Positions 47,398 through 56,508 of a DNA stretch of 64,000 bases are shown here, piece after piece (position 1 is the first letter of the stretch; every line of letters begins with the position of its first letter). Source of the stretch: Bacteroidia bacterium (GTDB taxonomy: Bacteria; Bacteroidota; Bacteroidia; 2-12-FULL-35-15); assembly GCA_030654175.1 (NCBI GenBank), contig JAURXZ010000001.1:275685-339684 (forward strand), given 5' to 3'. The notes beneath the pieces are model-generated. The model searched no databases. It was not told the DNA's origin and saw nothing but the letters and a program-made list of their open reading frames with translations. A program made the position numbers and the translations under genes.

Positions 47398-47871
47398 ATG
47401 AAACCTAACATTGGAATTTCTGAAAAAAAATTAAATAGCATTAATGCTATGCTTTCATCAGTGTTGTCAAACGAAATGACCTTGTATATTAAAACCAGGA
47501 AATTTCACTGGAATGTATCAGGAGGAAGCTTTATGGAACTTCATAAACTATTTGAAAACCACTATAAACAACTCGAAGAATCAATTGACGAAGTTGCTGA
47601 ACGCATCAATAAATTAGGTGGTAACACTATAGGTACAATGCAGGAGTTTTTAAAGATCTCTATAATTAAAGAAGCTCCCGGTAAATATGATTCATCAAAA
47701 GAGATGATCAAACAATTGCTGAAGGATCACGAAACGGTAATTGTTGAATTGCGCGGTAATGTTAAGGATTGCCTTGAGAAATATGAAGATGCAGGCACTA
47801 CTGATTTTCTTACCGGATTAATGGTGGAACATGAGACCATTTCCTGGACGCTGAGAAGGTATTTGAAATAA
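47398..47871 (+). CDS. dps: Dps-family ferritin-like DNA-protection protein
   Basis: LYIKTRKFHWNVSGGSFMELHKLFENHYKQLEESIDEVAERINKLGG. Confidence 0.93.
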   Translation: MKPNIGISEKKLNSINAMLSSVLSNEMTLYIKTRKFHWNVSGGSFMELHKLFENHYKQLEESIDEVAERINKLGGNTIGTMQEFLKISIIKEAPGKYDSSKEMIKQLLKDHETVIVELRGNVKDCLEKYEDAGTTDFLTGLMVEHETISWTLRRYLK

Positions 47872-47876
47872 CAGGA

Positions 47877-48662
47877 ATGAATAGTGATCCCGGATCCTTA
47901 TTAAGTGTTGAGCCTCCGGTTAATAATATGGATGCTGTAATGGCTGTGGAGATGTTGCATCTGAGCAAATCCTTTGGAAATAATTGTGTATTAAACGATA
48001 TTAGTTTTCGCATAAAAAAAGGTGAGAACCTTGTTATACTTGGGAAATCGGGAAGCGGAAAATCAGTGCTCATAAAGTGCCTGGCAGGACTGATAGGTCA
48101 TGAGCAGGGATCACTGATGATCTTTGGTAAAAAAATTTCTGATCTGAATCGGAAGGAAAAAGCAGAAACACGAAAAAAAATAGGCTTTCTATTTCAAAGC
48201 GGTGCTTTATACGATTCAATGAGCGTAAAGGAAAACCTTGAATTCCCGCTCAAAAAGGCATTAAGGTTAAAGTCGAAAGAAAAGATCAAGTCCCTCGTAG
48301 AAGAAGCACTGAATAATATTGGGCTTTCAAAGTCCATTGATAAAATGCCTTCGGAACTATCAGGTGGGATGCGAAAAAGATTAAGCCTGGCTCGTACCTT
48401 GATCCTCCAACCCGAAATAATACTCTACGATGAACCAACTACGGGGTTGGATCCCATCACATCAAAAGAAATAAGCCATCTTATACTGGATGTGCAAAAA
48501 AAATACAACACATCCTCCATTATAATTACCCATGATATGGATTGTGCCAAAATTACTGCAAATAGAGTAATTGTCCTTAAAGATGGACGTTTTTTTGCAG
48601 AAGGTTCTTTTGAGGAATTGGCAAAATCAAAAGATGAATGGATCCTTTCATTTTTTGATTAA
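47877..48662 (+). CDS. MlaF-like ABC transporter ATP-binding protein
   Basis: ILGKSGSGKSVLIKCLAGL, GFLFQSGALYDSMSVKENLEFPL, ELSGGMRKRLSLARTLILQPEIILYDEPTTGLDPITS. Confidence 0.9.
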   Translation: MNSDPGSLLSVEPPVNNMDAVMAVEMLHLSKSFGNNCVLNDISFRIKKGENLVILGKSGSGKSVLIKCLAGLIGHEQGSLMIFGKKISDLNRKEKAETRKKIGFLFQSGALYDSMSVKENLEFPLKKALRLKSKEKIKSLVEEALNNIGLSKSIDKMPSELSGGMRKRLSLARTLILQPEIILYDEPTTGLDPITSKEISHLILDVQKKYNTSSIIITHDMDCAKITANRVIVLKDGRFFAEGSFEELAKSKDEWILSFFD

Positions 48663-48770
48663 TAGATTTTTTAGATCAGGTCTGATGGGTTATCAAATCG
48701 AGCTCTTATTGAGAAGTAAGATATACCTTCACACCCAAATATTAACATCTGATGACTAATAGCTCTTATT

Positions 48771-48803
48771 AAACCTGTCAGGTTTTGAAAACCTAACAGG
48801 TTT
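48771..48803. terminator. palindrome family copy 3 (terminator-like)
   Basis: AAACCTGTCAGGTTTTGAAAACCTAACAGGTTTTTTT. Confidence 0.75.
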
Positions 48804-48990
48804 TTTTATTATAGAGATAAAACGGAGCATTTATCGTTCAGCCCAAAAACATACTCCAGCTTTTAACAAATATTTTTAATATATTTGATTAGTTCTAAAC
48901 ATTCAATCTTTATAATTAATATCTGCCCATATTTAAATACAGGGAAGCCGAAAACTGAAAGAGTAGGCATTAAAATTAAAACTATAAATC

Positions 48991-49410
48991 ATGAAAAAAA
49001 TTATTTTAAGTTTTGCTTTATTATGTTTTGTATTTGTTTGGGCTTCTTCTGCTAATGCTCAGGAATTAAGAAGCTCTTCAGGAAGTAGCACCGGTAAGAT
49101 CGACTCTGACGGGACAATCAGGAACGGTTCAGGAAGCAGCGTAGGTAAGATCGATTCAGGTGGATCTATAAGAAACAGTTCAGGAAGTAGCATTGGAAAG
49201 ATCGATTCAGATGGAACTATCAGAAACGGATCGGGTAGCAGTATCGGTAAAGTGGAATCGGATGGAACAGTAAGAAACAGTTCCGGAAGCAGTATCGGTA
49301 AAGTTGAATCAGGAGGAACAGTTAGAAATAGTTCCGGAAGCAGTATTGGTAGTGCAAACGGAGTTAAAAAGGAATGGGCAGCCGTTGTGTTTTTCTTCTT
49401 TACGTTTTAA
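48991..49410 (+). CDS. secreted 17-aa tandem-repeat protein (beta-flower-like)
   Basis: Signal peptide; five copies of RNSSGSSIGK[IV][DE]S[DG]GT[IV] then truncated sixth; C-term AAVVFFFFTF. Confidence 0.85.
   Translation: MKKIILSFALLCFVFVWASSANAQELRSSSGSSTGKIDSDGTIRNGSGSSVGKIDSGGSIRNSSGSSIGKIDSDGTIRNGSGSSIGKVESDGTVRNSSGSSIGKVESGGTVRNSSGSSIGSANGVKKEWAAVVFFFFTF
49069..49323 (+). repeat. 51-bp coding tandem repeat, 5 units
   Basis: Direct reading of nucleotide and protein repeats. Confidence 0.9.
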
Positions 49411-49430
49411 ATAACAATTGTTATAAAAAA

Positions 49431-49458
49431 AATCCCCCGCAAATTTTTGCGGGGGATT
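49431..49458. terminator. intrinsic (bidirectional) terminator
   Basis: AATCCCCCGCAAATTTTTGCGGGGGATTTTTTT. Confidence 0.92.
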
Positions 49459-49497
49459 TTTTTATTCTCTTTATTCTGAATAGGAATTAAGCCAAGT

Positions 49498-50904
49498 CTA
49501 GCCTAGTAGGGCTTTTTCCGCAGCTTTTAAAATAGCAAATGCTTTTTCAGTAGTTTCCGATTCAGCATAGTTACGCAATACAGGCTCTGTACCTGAAGCA
49601 CGTATCATCAACCAATCACCATTGTCAAAGAAATATTTCCAGCCATCAATTGTTTCAACACGATCAACCTTATAGGGCCCAAAAGAACTATAAGTATTGT
49701 TTTTGCAATTTTCTACAATAGCCACTTTCACTTCTTCTTTCAGGTGCATATCGCTGCGTTCAAATTTGAATTCACCAACAATTTTATACACTTCCTGAAT
49801 CAGATCATCCAATGATTTACCTGATTTCACCATATATTCCCATATAGTTAAACCCATCCAGATGCCGTCACGCTCAGGGATATGGCCTTTTATTGCAATT
49901 CCTCCGCTTTCTTCACCACCAAGCAATACATCTTCCGAAAGCATAATACCTGCAATGTGTTTAAATCCGATCTTTACAACCTGATAATCCAAACCATAAA
50001 ACTCGCACATTTTTTTCACGCGTGGTGTTACTGAAAATGCGTTTACCACTTTTCCTGTAAATTTTTTCTCCTTAACCAAATAGTTGATCAATAAAAGAAT
50101 GATATGATGTGAATCAACAAATTCTCCTTTGCTATTGTATAAACCAATCCTGTCAGCATCTCCATCAGTTGCTAATCCGCAATCAATATCACCGCTTTCA
50201 ATAATTAAAGAAGCAAATGGTTGTAAATTTTTATGAATTGGTTCAGGAGCCTGTCCTTCAAATCCGGGGTTGTAATCACAATGCATGAACGTAATATCAG
50301 GTAATAACCTTCTCATTACATTTTGTCCTGCACCATACATGGCATCATAAGCGAAATTCATTTTTGTATTCCGTATAGCTTCCATATCGAAATTACGCTC
50401 TACATGGTCAACATACATTGTTTCCAGATCCACATACTCGATCAATCCTGCTTTCACAAAATCGGCAATAGAAATTTTTTCCAGATCAATAGAATTGGTT
50501 GCAGGGATAATATCTTCAATTTTTTGAATATCCTCCGATAATAAAGGGCCACCAAAACCACCTTTTAGTTTATATCCATTGTATGATGGTGGATTATGCG
50601 AAGCAGTAATAATAACTCCTAAAGACGTACCTAATGTTTTCGCACCTAATGAGATCATGGGTGTAGAAACAAAGTCTTTGGCCAAATATACCTTTATGCC
50701 ACTATTGGCAAATACTTTAGCGGTTGTTTCTGCAAACAATTCACCTGCAAAACGACAATCATGGCCAACCACAACTGTTGGTTTATCAAAGTTTTTCTTC
50801 AACCATTCAGTTGCTCCAATTGTAACACGGGCAACGTTATCAACAGTAAAGTCTTTTGCTATAATAGCTCTCCAGCCATCTGTACCGAATCTGATCTTTG
50901 TCAT
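49498..50904 (-). CDS. phosphoglucomutase/phosphomannomutase family
   Basis: RFGTDGWRAIIAKDFT; GVIITASHNPPSYNGYKLKG; ATDGDADRIG; RASGTEPVLRNYAES. Confidence 0.95.
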   Translation of the reverse strand: MTKIRFGTDGWRAIIAKDFTVDNVARVTIGATEWLKKNFDKPTVVVGHDCRFAGELFAETTAKVFANSGIKVYLAKDFVSTPMISLGAKTLGTSLGVIITASHNPPSYNGYKLKGGFGGPLLSEDIQKIEDIIPATNSIDLEKISIADFVKAGLIEYVDLETMYVDHVERNFDMEAIRNTKMNFAYDAMYGAGQNVMRRLLPDITFMHCDYNPGFEGQAPEPIHKNLQPFASLIIESGDIDCGLATDGDADRIGLYNSKGEFVDSHHIILLLINYLVKEKKFTGKVVNAFSVTPRVKKMCEFYGLDYQVVKIGFKHIAGIMLSEDVLLGGEESGGIAIKGHIPERDGIWMGLTIWEYMVKSGKSLDDLIQEVYKIVGEFKFERSDMHLKEEVKVAIVENCKNNTYSSFGPYKVDRVETIDGWKYFFDNGDWLMIRASGTEPVLRNYAESETTEKAFAILKAAEKALLG

Positions 50905-50998
50905 AAATTATTTATTTTGTGCAAATATAAGAATCTATTTATTAAAAATAGTTAAATGATCATTAGCTCCGCTACTAAAGAAGAGTAGAGGAGGGTGA

Positions 50999-52054
50999 TC
51001 AGTGAATTCCCCTGTTATTTAAAGCATCACGATACTTTTGTGCGAATACACAATGCTGATCATACGATTTAGCAAAGTAATGTTTGCCCGACAGATCCTC
51101 TTTTGCACACATAAAAATATAATTGCTTTTTTCATAATTAAGAACCGCATCAATAGAGGTGCCCTGGATAAAACTTATTGGGCCTGGAGGTAAGCCTTTG
51201 TTGATATATGTATTATAAGGAGATTCAAAACGGGTTTGTTCAAAAGAAACACGTTGAATAGAAAAATCTCCGATGGCAAAAATAACGGTAGGGTCGGACT
51301 GTAACATCATATCCTGTTTTAACCTGTTAATATACAAACCTGCAATTATTTTTTTTTCAGCATTATCACAGCATTGCTCTCCCTGAACAATAGAGGCTAA
51401 TACAGCGACTTCTGTTTGTGAAAATCCAATTTCTTTTGCTTTTTTCTTACGTGCAGTTGTCCAGAAACTTTTGTACTCTTTACTCATCCTGTCGAAAAAT
51501 TCATCCACTGAAGTATTCCAATAAAACTTATAGGTGCCCGTGATAAACAACGTTTGTACATTATCAGGATTTAAGCCATATTTACTCAGGTAACCACTGT
51601 CATTCATGGCTTCATATAATGAAATTGAATCCGCTTCAATTCGTCTGCACAATCTGGAAATAAGCTGATTAGTAGATTTTATACCATTAAAATTTATTTC
51701 GACCTGTTCCTGAATTCCTGATTTCAGTAAATTGATCAGGGCATTGTTACTCATCTTCGCTAATATCCTGTATTTCCCGGGCTTCACTGCATCTTTGTAC
51801 TTTTTTTTCTCTGCAAGAAATTCAAAAGTGGATTGATTCTTTAAAATATTATTATCATTTAAAATGTCCAGAACATCATCAAAGTCGGATCCGGTAGGGA
51901 TATAAATAATTTGCGACTTTTTATCAATGGAATTTATATTGGGTTGATAAATAGTTTTATACGCATAATAACCTCCTAACCCACCAATAATAAGTAAGGT
52001 GAGTAGTAATACAATAATTGTTTTTTTGAAAAATGATTTTTGCTTTTTTGCCAT
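50999..52054 (-). CDS. mltG: endolytic transglycosylase MltG
   Basis: N-terminal TM; ASIVQGEQ...KIIAGLYINRLKQDMMLQSDPTVIFA...SPYNTYINKGLPPGPISFIQ. Confidence 0.95.
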   Translation of the reverse strand: MAKKQKSFFKKTIIVLLLTLLIIGGLGGYYAYKTIYQPNINSIDKKSQIIYIPTGSDFDDVLDILNDNNILKNQSTFEFLAEKKKYKDAVKPGKYRILAKMSNNALINLLKSGIQEQVEINFNGIKSTNQLISRLCRRIEADSISLYEAMNDSGYLSKYGLNPDNVQTLFITGTYKFYWNTSVDEFFDRMSKEYKSFWTTARKKKAKEIGFSQTEVAVLASIVQGEQCCDNAEKKIIAGLYINRLKQDMMLQSDPTVIFAIGDFSIQRVSFEQTRFESPYNTYINKGLPPGPISFIQGTSIDAVLNYEKSNYIFMCAKEDLSGKHYFAKSYDQHCVFAQKYRDALNNRGIH

Positions 52055-52062
52055 ATCTTATT

Positions 52063-52093
52063 CCCCTGACAGGGTTTCAAACCCTGTTGGGGG
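52063..52093. repeat. palindrome family copy 4
   Basis: CCCCTGACAGGGTTTCAAACCCTGTTGGGG. Confidence 0.8.
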
Positions 52094-52160
52094 GGGATTC
52101 AGTTTTTAAATTCTATTTGATATAAATAAATGTATACTAAATTTAATAGACTCTGTTTTA

Positions 52161-52191
52161 ACCCTAACAGGGTTTGAAACCCTGTCAGGGG
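52161..52191. repeat. palindrome family copy 5 (inverted relative to copy 4)
   Basis: ACCCTAACAGGGTTTGAAACCCTGTCAGGGG. Confidence 0.8.
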
Positions 52192-52201
52192 ACACATTAT
52201 A

Positions 52202-54226
52202 CTATTTAATTCCCTTCACTTGCTCCAACACTTGTTTTGCCTGCATATTTGCAGGATTCTTTTTTACTACTTTATTTAATATTTGTTTCGCTTCCGTGTA
52301 ATTTTTCTTGTAAATAAATAAACCTGCAACATTCATCAATAAGGGTTCATAATCCGGATCAAGATTTAATGCCTTATTGTAAAACGCTTCGGCCTGCTGA
52401 ATATTACCTGATACCAAATTTGCATAACCCAGATTATTGAGTGCCTGTACAAATTTAGGATTCTCTTTTAATATTTCCGAAAAAATAACCATTGCTTCCG
52501 GAACTTTCTTTTGTGCCATTAATGAGGTACCTAATTTGTTTTTAAATTCCGGAATATAGGGCGCGAGGTCATTTGCTTTTTTATAAAAGATAAATGCATC
52601 CTGCGCATTGCCTAGGCTGGAATAGGCATCCGCAATGCGGTAAATTGTCCAGGCATTGGCATTATCCCACGATTTTTTTGTAAGAACGGAGTTCAGAACT
52701 ATTTCTTTACCTAATTGATCTACATAAGTTAAAATTTTAGAAAAATCCTGTTTGATGAAATATAAATGCACTAATTCTTCGAAATTTTGTTTCACATCAT
52801 TTACCGTTTTATCCGATAAATATTTTTTTGCAGAATCAAGGAATATAGGATTGCTATCGAACTTATCATATTGCTGGATATAGGCTTTTGCTTTTATTGC
52901 ATCACTTGGATTTTTTTCATTAACAGCATACAAACCAATAAATTCTTTTAGTTTTTCAATTTCTTCTTTTTTGACCGGTTTGCGTATAAAATGGTCGTGC
53001 ACAGTAACATGCGGGATATCCGTTGAGCCTGATTTAGGCATGTGGCAACCAACACAATTATCCTGAATTTTAATTCTTATTTCTTTTTTCTCGGAACAAA
53101 AAGTCTGATTCGTTGTTCCATGGCAACTTTTGCAGGCTGTATTGAATACCTCTTTACCGGTAACTTTCACACTTACATGAGGATTGTGGCAAGTAACGCA
53201 GGTCAACGAATTTTTATATTGACGTAAAGAGCCGGAATCACTTTCGGGCTTATAACTTTTTATAAAGCATTGGCTTTGTTTTAGCCTATCCGCATGCGAA
53301 GCCATTATAAATTTATCATCGGAATCTTTATAACGTGGTAAAAATACCGTCATGTGATCCGATAGTTTCATGCCCGGTTTGAAGTCAAAAAACGATTTAC
53401 CTTCTTTCAAAACTGTATTTCCTTGTAAATGACAACGTTGGCAAACATCAAACTGCCTATCGATAGATAGTTTGCCAGGATTAACGATCGAATAATCGAT
53501 GTATTTTGAGGTGTCGGTTTTTGTTCCCGTTGAGCGCTGTTGAATATGAATACTGCCCGGGCCATGGCAACGCTCACAACTCACCCCTTCAGGTAAAACA
53601 TTAAATTTATTTTCTGAACCCTGAACAAAATCAGGTAATGAATTATGGCAACTCATGCATTCCAAACCGATCTTACGCGAAAAACGGGTGTTAAAACCGT
53701 TTTCAAACCCGGGAGGGAAATCCCATTTTCCTTTTTGAGTATAATACGTCATTGGCATTTGATATAAATAGCCGTTCGTATTGTATAGATGGGAATTGGT
53801 ATGCTGCCCTGAACCTATTATATAATCAACCTTTTCGATGCGTTTAAAAATTGTGTCTTTTCCTTTTAAACGAAACTCCATAATTTTCATGCTATCTCCC
53901 ACCCAAACCGGCTGATAATAGAAATCTAAATACTTATCATAAATTATGGCATGTTTATCAAACTTAGCGGAACTTTTTTGTTTACTCGCACGCTCAATAC
54001 TTTTACCCATCCCTGTTTGTATGAATGAATTATAAATATCCTGATGACAAAGCTTACATTGGCTCATGCCCACATACTTTGCAGAATCACTGTGATTTAG
54101 GTAAGGGCTTTCAGTAATAAGAGATGAAGAAGGAGTTTTTTTTTCGGAATTTCCACAATACACCATCGTAAGTATAACAGCCGAAAACAAGGAAAACAAA
54201 ATAATATTTCGAAAGGAAAACTTCAT
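52202..54226 (-). CDS. multiheme c-type cytochrome (7 CxxCH) with C-terminal TPR repeats, lipoprotein-like
   Basis: CKLCH, CMSCH, CERCH, CQRCH, CVTCH, CKSCH, CVGCH; TPRs (AYSSLGNAQDAFIFYKKANDLAP etc.); lipobox-like LTMVYCG. Confidence 0.92.
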   Translation of the reverse strand: MKFSFRNIILFSLFSAVILTMVYCGNSEKKTPSSSLITESPYLNHSDSAKYVGMSQCKLCHQDIYNSFIQTGMGKSIERASKQKSSAKFDKHAIIYDKYLDFYYQPVWVGDSMKIMEFRLKGKDTIFKRIEKVDYIIGSGQHTNSHLYNTNGYLYQMPMTYYTQKGKWDFPPGFENGFNTRFSRKIGLECMSCHNSLPDFVQGSENKFNVLPEGVSCERCHGPGSIHIQQRSTGTKTDTSKYIDYSIVNPGKLSIDRQFDVCQRCHLQGNTVLKEGKSFFDFKPGMKLSDHMTVFLPRYKDSDDKFIMASHADRLKQSQCFIKSYKPESDSGSLRQYKNSLTCVTCHNPHVSVKVTGKEVFNTACKSCHGTTNQTFCSEKKEIRIKIQDNCVGCHMPKSGSTDIPHVTVHDHFIRKPVKKEEIEKLKEFIGLYAVNEKNPSDAIKAKAYIQQYDKFDSNPIFLDSAKKYLSDKTVNDVKQNFEELVHLYFIKQDFSKILTYVDQLGKEIVLNSVLTKKSWDNANAWTIYRIADAYSSLGNAQDAFIFYKKANDLAPYIPEFKNKLGTSLMAQKKVPEAMVIFSEILKENPKFVQALNNLGYANLVSGNIQQAEAFYNKALNLDPDYEPLLMNVAGLFIYKKNYTEAKQILNKVVKKNPANMQAKQVLEQVKGIK

Positions 54227-54271
54227 GTGTTTTTTTAAAATTCTGCTATTTAAAAGGGAATTCGTGTAGAT

Positions 54272-54817
54272 TTAACTACGAATCAATTGAAGGAACAATT
54301 CATCCTTAAATTCTTTTCCATCCCGGATCCATTGCTTTTTAACCCCGGTGATCTGAAAACCATGTTTTTGAAATAACAAAACACTGGCTTCATTATCAAT
54401 AGCGATGTTGCAGAATAGTTGATGTAAATTCAGCGTAGAAAAACAATATTTGATTAGTATTTCCAATGCTTCAGAAGCATAACCTTTTCTTTTATCACTC
54501 TTATCAGCAATTAAAATTCCGATGCCGGCACGTTGATGATTTGGCTCAAAGTCAAATAGATCAATACATCCAATGGTGCGACCAGTCTCTTTATTTGATA
54601 AAGGAGTAGGAGGGAGGTCAATCATCAATCGTAGCTGTTTTGCCGTATAAATATCCTGATGGGCACTTGCTATATATTGCTCCAGCACAAAATGCGAAAA
54701 AGGAGCTTGTGTACTACTCACTTTCCATGTTTCAGTATCATTTTCCCATTGATACAAAACATCTATATCAGCCGGTTCAATAGCCCTGACTGAAATATTT
54801 TGCCCTTTAAGTTTCAT
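54272..54817 (-). CDS. GNAT-family (RimJ/RimL-like) N-acetyltransferase
   Basis: GCIDLFDFEPNHQRAGIGILIADKSDKRKGYASEALEILIKYCFSTLNLHQLFCNIAIDNEAS. Confidence 0.92.
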   Translation of the reverse strand: MKLKGQNISVRAIEPADIDVLYQWENDTETWKVSSTQAPFSHFVLEQYIASAHQDIYTAKQLRLMIDLPPTPLSNKETGRTIGCIDLFDFEPNHQRAGIGILIADKSDKRKGYASEALEILIKYCFSTLNLHQLFCNIAIDNEASVLLFQKHGFQITGVKKQWIRDGKEFKDELFLQLIRS

Positions 54818-54874
54818 ATTTATTGGAAAATTTTTAGATTCATTAAAGATAAGAAATCTAATGTTCTAAGTTTC

Positions 54875-55432
54875 TTAAGAATGCTTTTTTTTGAATTCAT
54901 TTCTTACTTCGACTATTCCGGCATTTATTTCAGCATTGGTATAAACAGGCAATTGGTAGGTTGTTTCATCAATAAATAAAGCGGAAGAGTTTTCTATTAG
55001 GCCTTCTGAATAAAGCCTTGGAACAAGTTCAAACAAATAGTTGATATCAGTCATCGGTACATTATATACTTCATCAAAGAATAATTTAATGGGACTTAAA
55101 CAAGTTGCCACACCAATATCCACTCTTGGAAAATGTTGAATATTGGTGACAAAATGTTCTTTCAAATAAAGTTCACTGAATGTGCTGTGAGGTTTTATTT
55201 TTATGAATAAAGAAGGGATCTTCCGTTGATTTGTGTTTTTTATTAAAGCGGCAACAGCAATATTGATGTCTTGTCCTTTGATAGAAAGTGAATGATATTT
55301 CCCATCTATGATCAAACCAATATGCGGTGGGATCCGCGTTGCATGAATTACTGCAATATATACTCCTTTTAACAGATCATTTTCACTGAATTGTTTATTA
55401 ATTGAGAGTTGATATTGAGTTGTGGAATTCAT
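54875..55432 (-). CDS. conserved hypothetical protein
   Basis: Open frame with typical codon use; start adjusted to MNSTTQYQ. Confidence 0.6.
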   Translation of the reverse strand: MNSTTQYQLSINKQFSENDLLKGVYIAVIHATRIPPHIGLIIDGKYHSLSIKGQDINIAVAALIKNTNQRKIPSLFIKIKPHSTFSELYLKEHFVTNIQHFPRVDIGVATCLSPIKLFFDEVYNVPMTDINYLFELVPRLYSEGLIENSSALFIDETTYQLPVYTNAEINAGIVEVRNEFKKKHS

Positions 55433-55466
55433 TAGGTTAATCAAGAATAATTATAATTTTTATCTT

Positions 55467-55566
55467 TGGGGCGTTCCACTTTTTGAAAAAAAAGTGGCGG
55501 GCTTTGCGCTCCAATCTTCTCCGATAAAAATCGGAGAAGGATTTACGCTGCAATCCCTAACGCAGC
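55467..55566 (-). repeat. double-hairpin interspersed repeat, copy E
   Basis: Reverse complement reads TGCGTTAGGGATTGCAGCGTAAATCCTTCTCCGATTTTTATCGGAGAAGATTGGAGCGCAAAGCCCGCCACTTTTTTTTCAAAAAGTGGAACGCCCC. Confidence 0.9.
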
Positions 55567-55576
55567 ATTTTCAATC

Positions 55577-56359
55577 TTATATAGCTACTTCTCCTTTAAA
55601 AACAAAAGTAGCAGGCCCTTCCAGCCAAACATCGGTAAATGAATTATCAAAATGCTTTGTGAATTTTACTTTTAAATTACCACCCAATGTTTTGATATTG
55701 CAATAGTCTGGTCCTGTTGAAATGTTTTTAATAGATGCGATCAAAGCGGCTGCCGTCACACCAGTTCCGCAGGAATAGGTCTCTTCTTCAACTCCACGCT
55801 CATAGGTGCGCACAAACAGATCGTTATGCTGTTTCTCAATGAAATTTACATTTGTTCCACCGTTTTTAAAACGGTCACTGTTGCGTATCTTTCTGCCTTC
55901 TTCAAACACATTATAAGCAGCTACATCATCAATAAATGTTACATAGTGCGGTGAACCGGTATTCAGAAAAGAATGATCTTCGTTCAGTTCAATTTCGCTT
56001 ACATCTTTCATTTTAAGAGTGATGAAACCCGGTTTAACTATAGCTTCATGTTCACCGTCAATTGCAATAAAATGTGCTGTTTCTTTTACCAGACCCAAAG
56101 TACGTGCAAACTCAACAATACAACGCCCGCCATTACCACACATGCTGCTTTCATTGCCATCGGAGTTGTAATACACCATTTCAAAATCGTAACCGGCTTT
56201 GGTTTGTAATAACATTAAACCGTCAGCGCCTATTCCAAACCGTCTGTGACAAAGCTTTGCCACCAAAGCATTGTTGGCACGATCAAATTTTAGATCGCGG
56301 TTATCGATAATTATAAAATCGTTGCCTGTTCCCTGGTATTTGTAGAAGTTTAAAGTCAA
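55577..56359 (-). CDS. dapF: diaminopimelate epimerase
   Basis: FYKYQGTGNDFIIIDNRD; YYNSDGNESSMCGNGGRCIVEFA; RGVEEETYSCGTGVTAAAL. Confidence 0.97.
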   Translation of the reverse strand: MTLNFYKYQGTGNDFIIIDNRDLKFDRANNALVAKLCHRRFGIGADGLMLLQTKAGYDFEMVYYNSDGNESSMCGNGGRCIVEFARTLGLVKETAHFIAIDGEHEAIVKPGFITLKMKDVSEIELNEDHSFLNTGSPHYVTFIDDVAAYNVFEEGRKIRNSDRFKNGGTNVNFIEKQHNDLFVRTYERGVEEETYSCGTGVTAAALIASIKNISTGPDYCNIKTLGGNLKVKFTKHFDNSFTDVWLEGPATFVFKGEVAI

Positions 56360-56508
56360 AATTTTAGAGTTTAAAGTTCAAAGTTGGAAAGTTTAAAGTC
56401 AGAAGGTTTTAAGTTGATTGGAGTCTAACAGTTGAATATGCCCAAGATATTTCGTTGTGGTACACTATTCAACTTTCTAAATTTAAACTTTGAACTTCAA
56501 ACTTCAAC

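Noticed and set aside
49069-49323. CRISPR array
   Set aside because: Regular 51-bp repeats, but contiguous, in frame and coding; no spacers. The seven 100-bp elements are dispersed over 58 kb, also not CRISPR.
55422-55706. ORF + 94 aa
   Set aside because: Reads through structured repeat copy E (GFALQSSPIKIGEGFTLQSLTQ) and antisense of dapF; not a gene.
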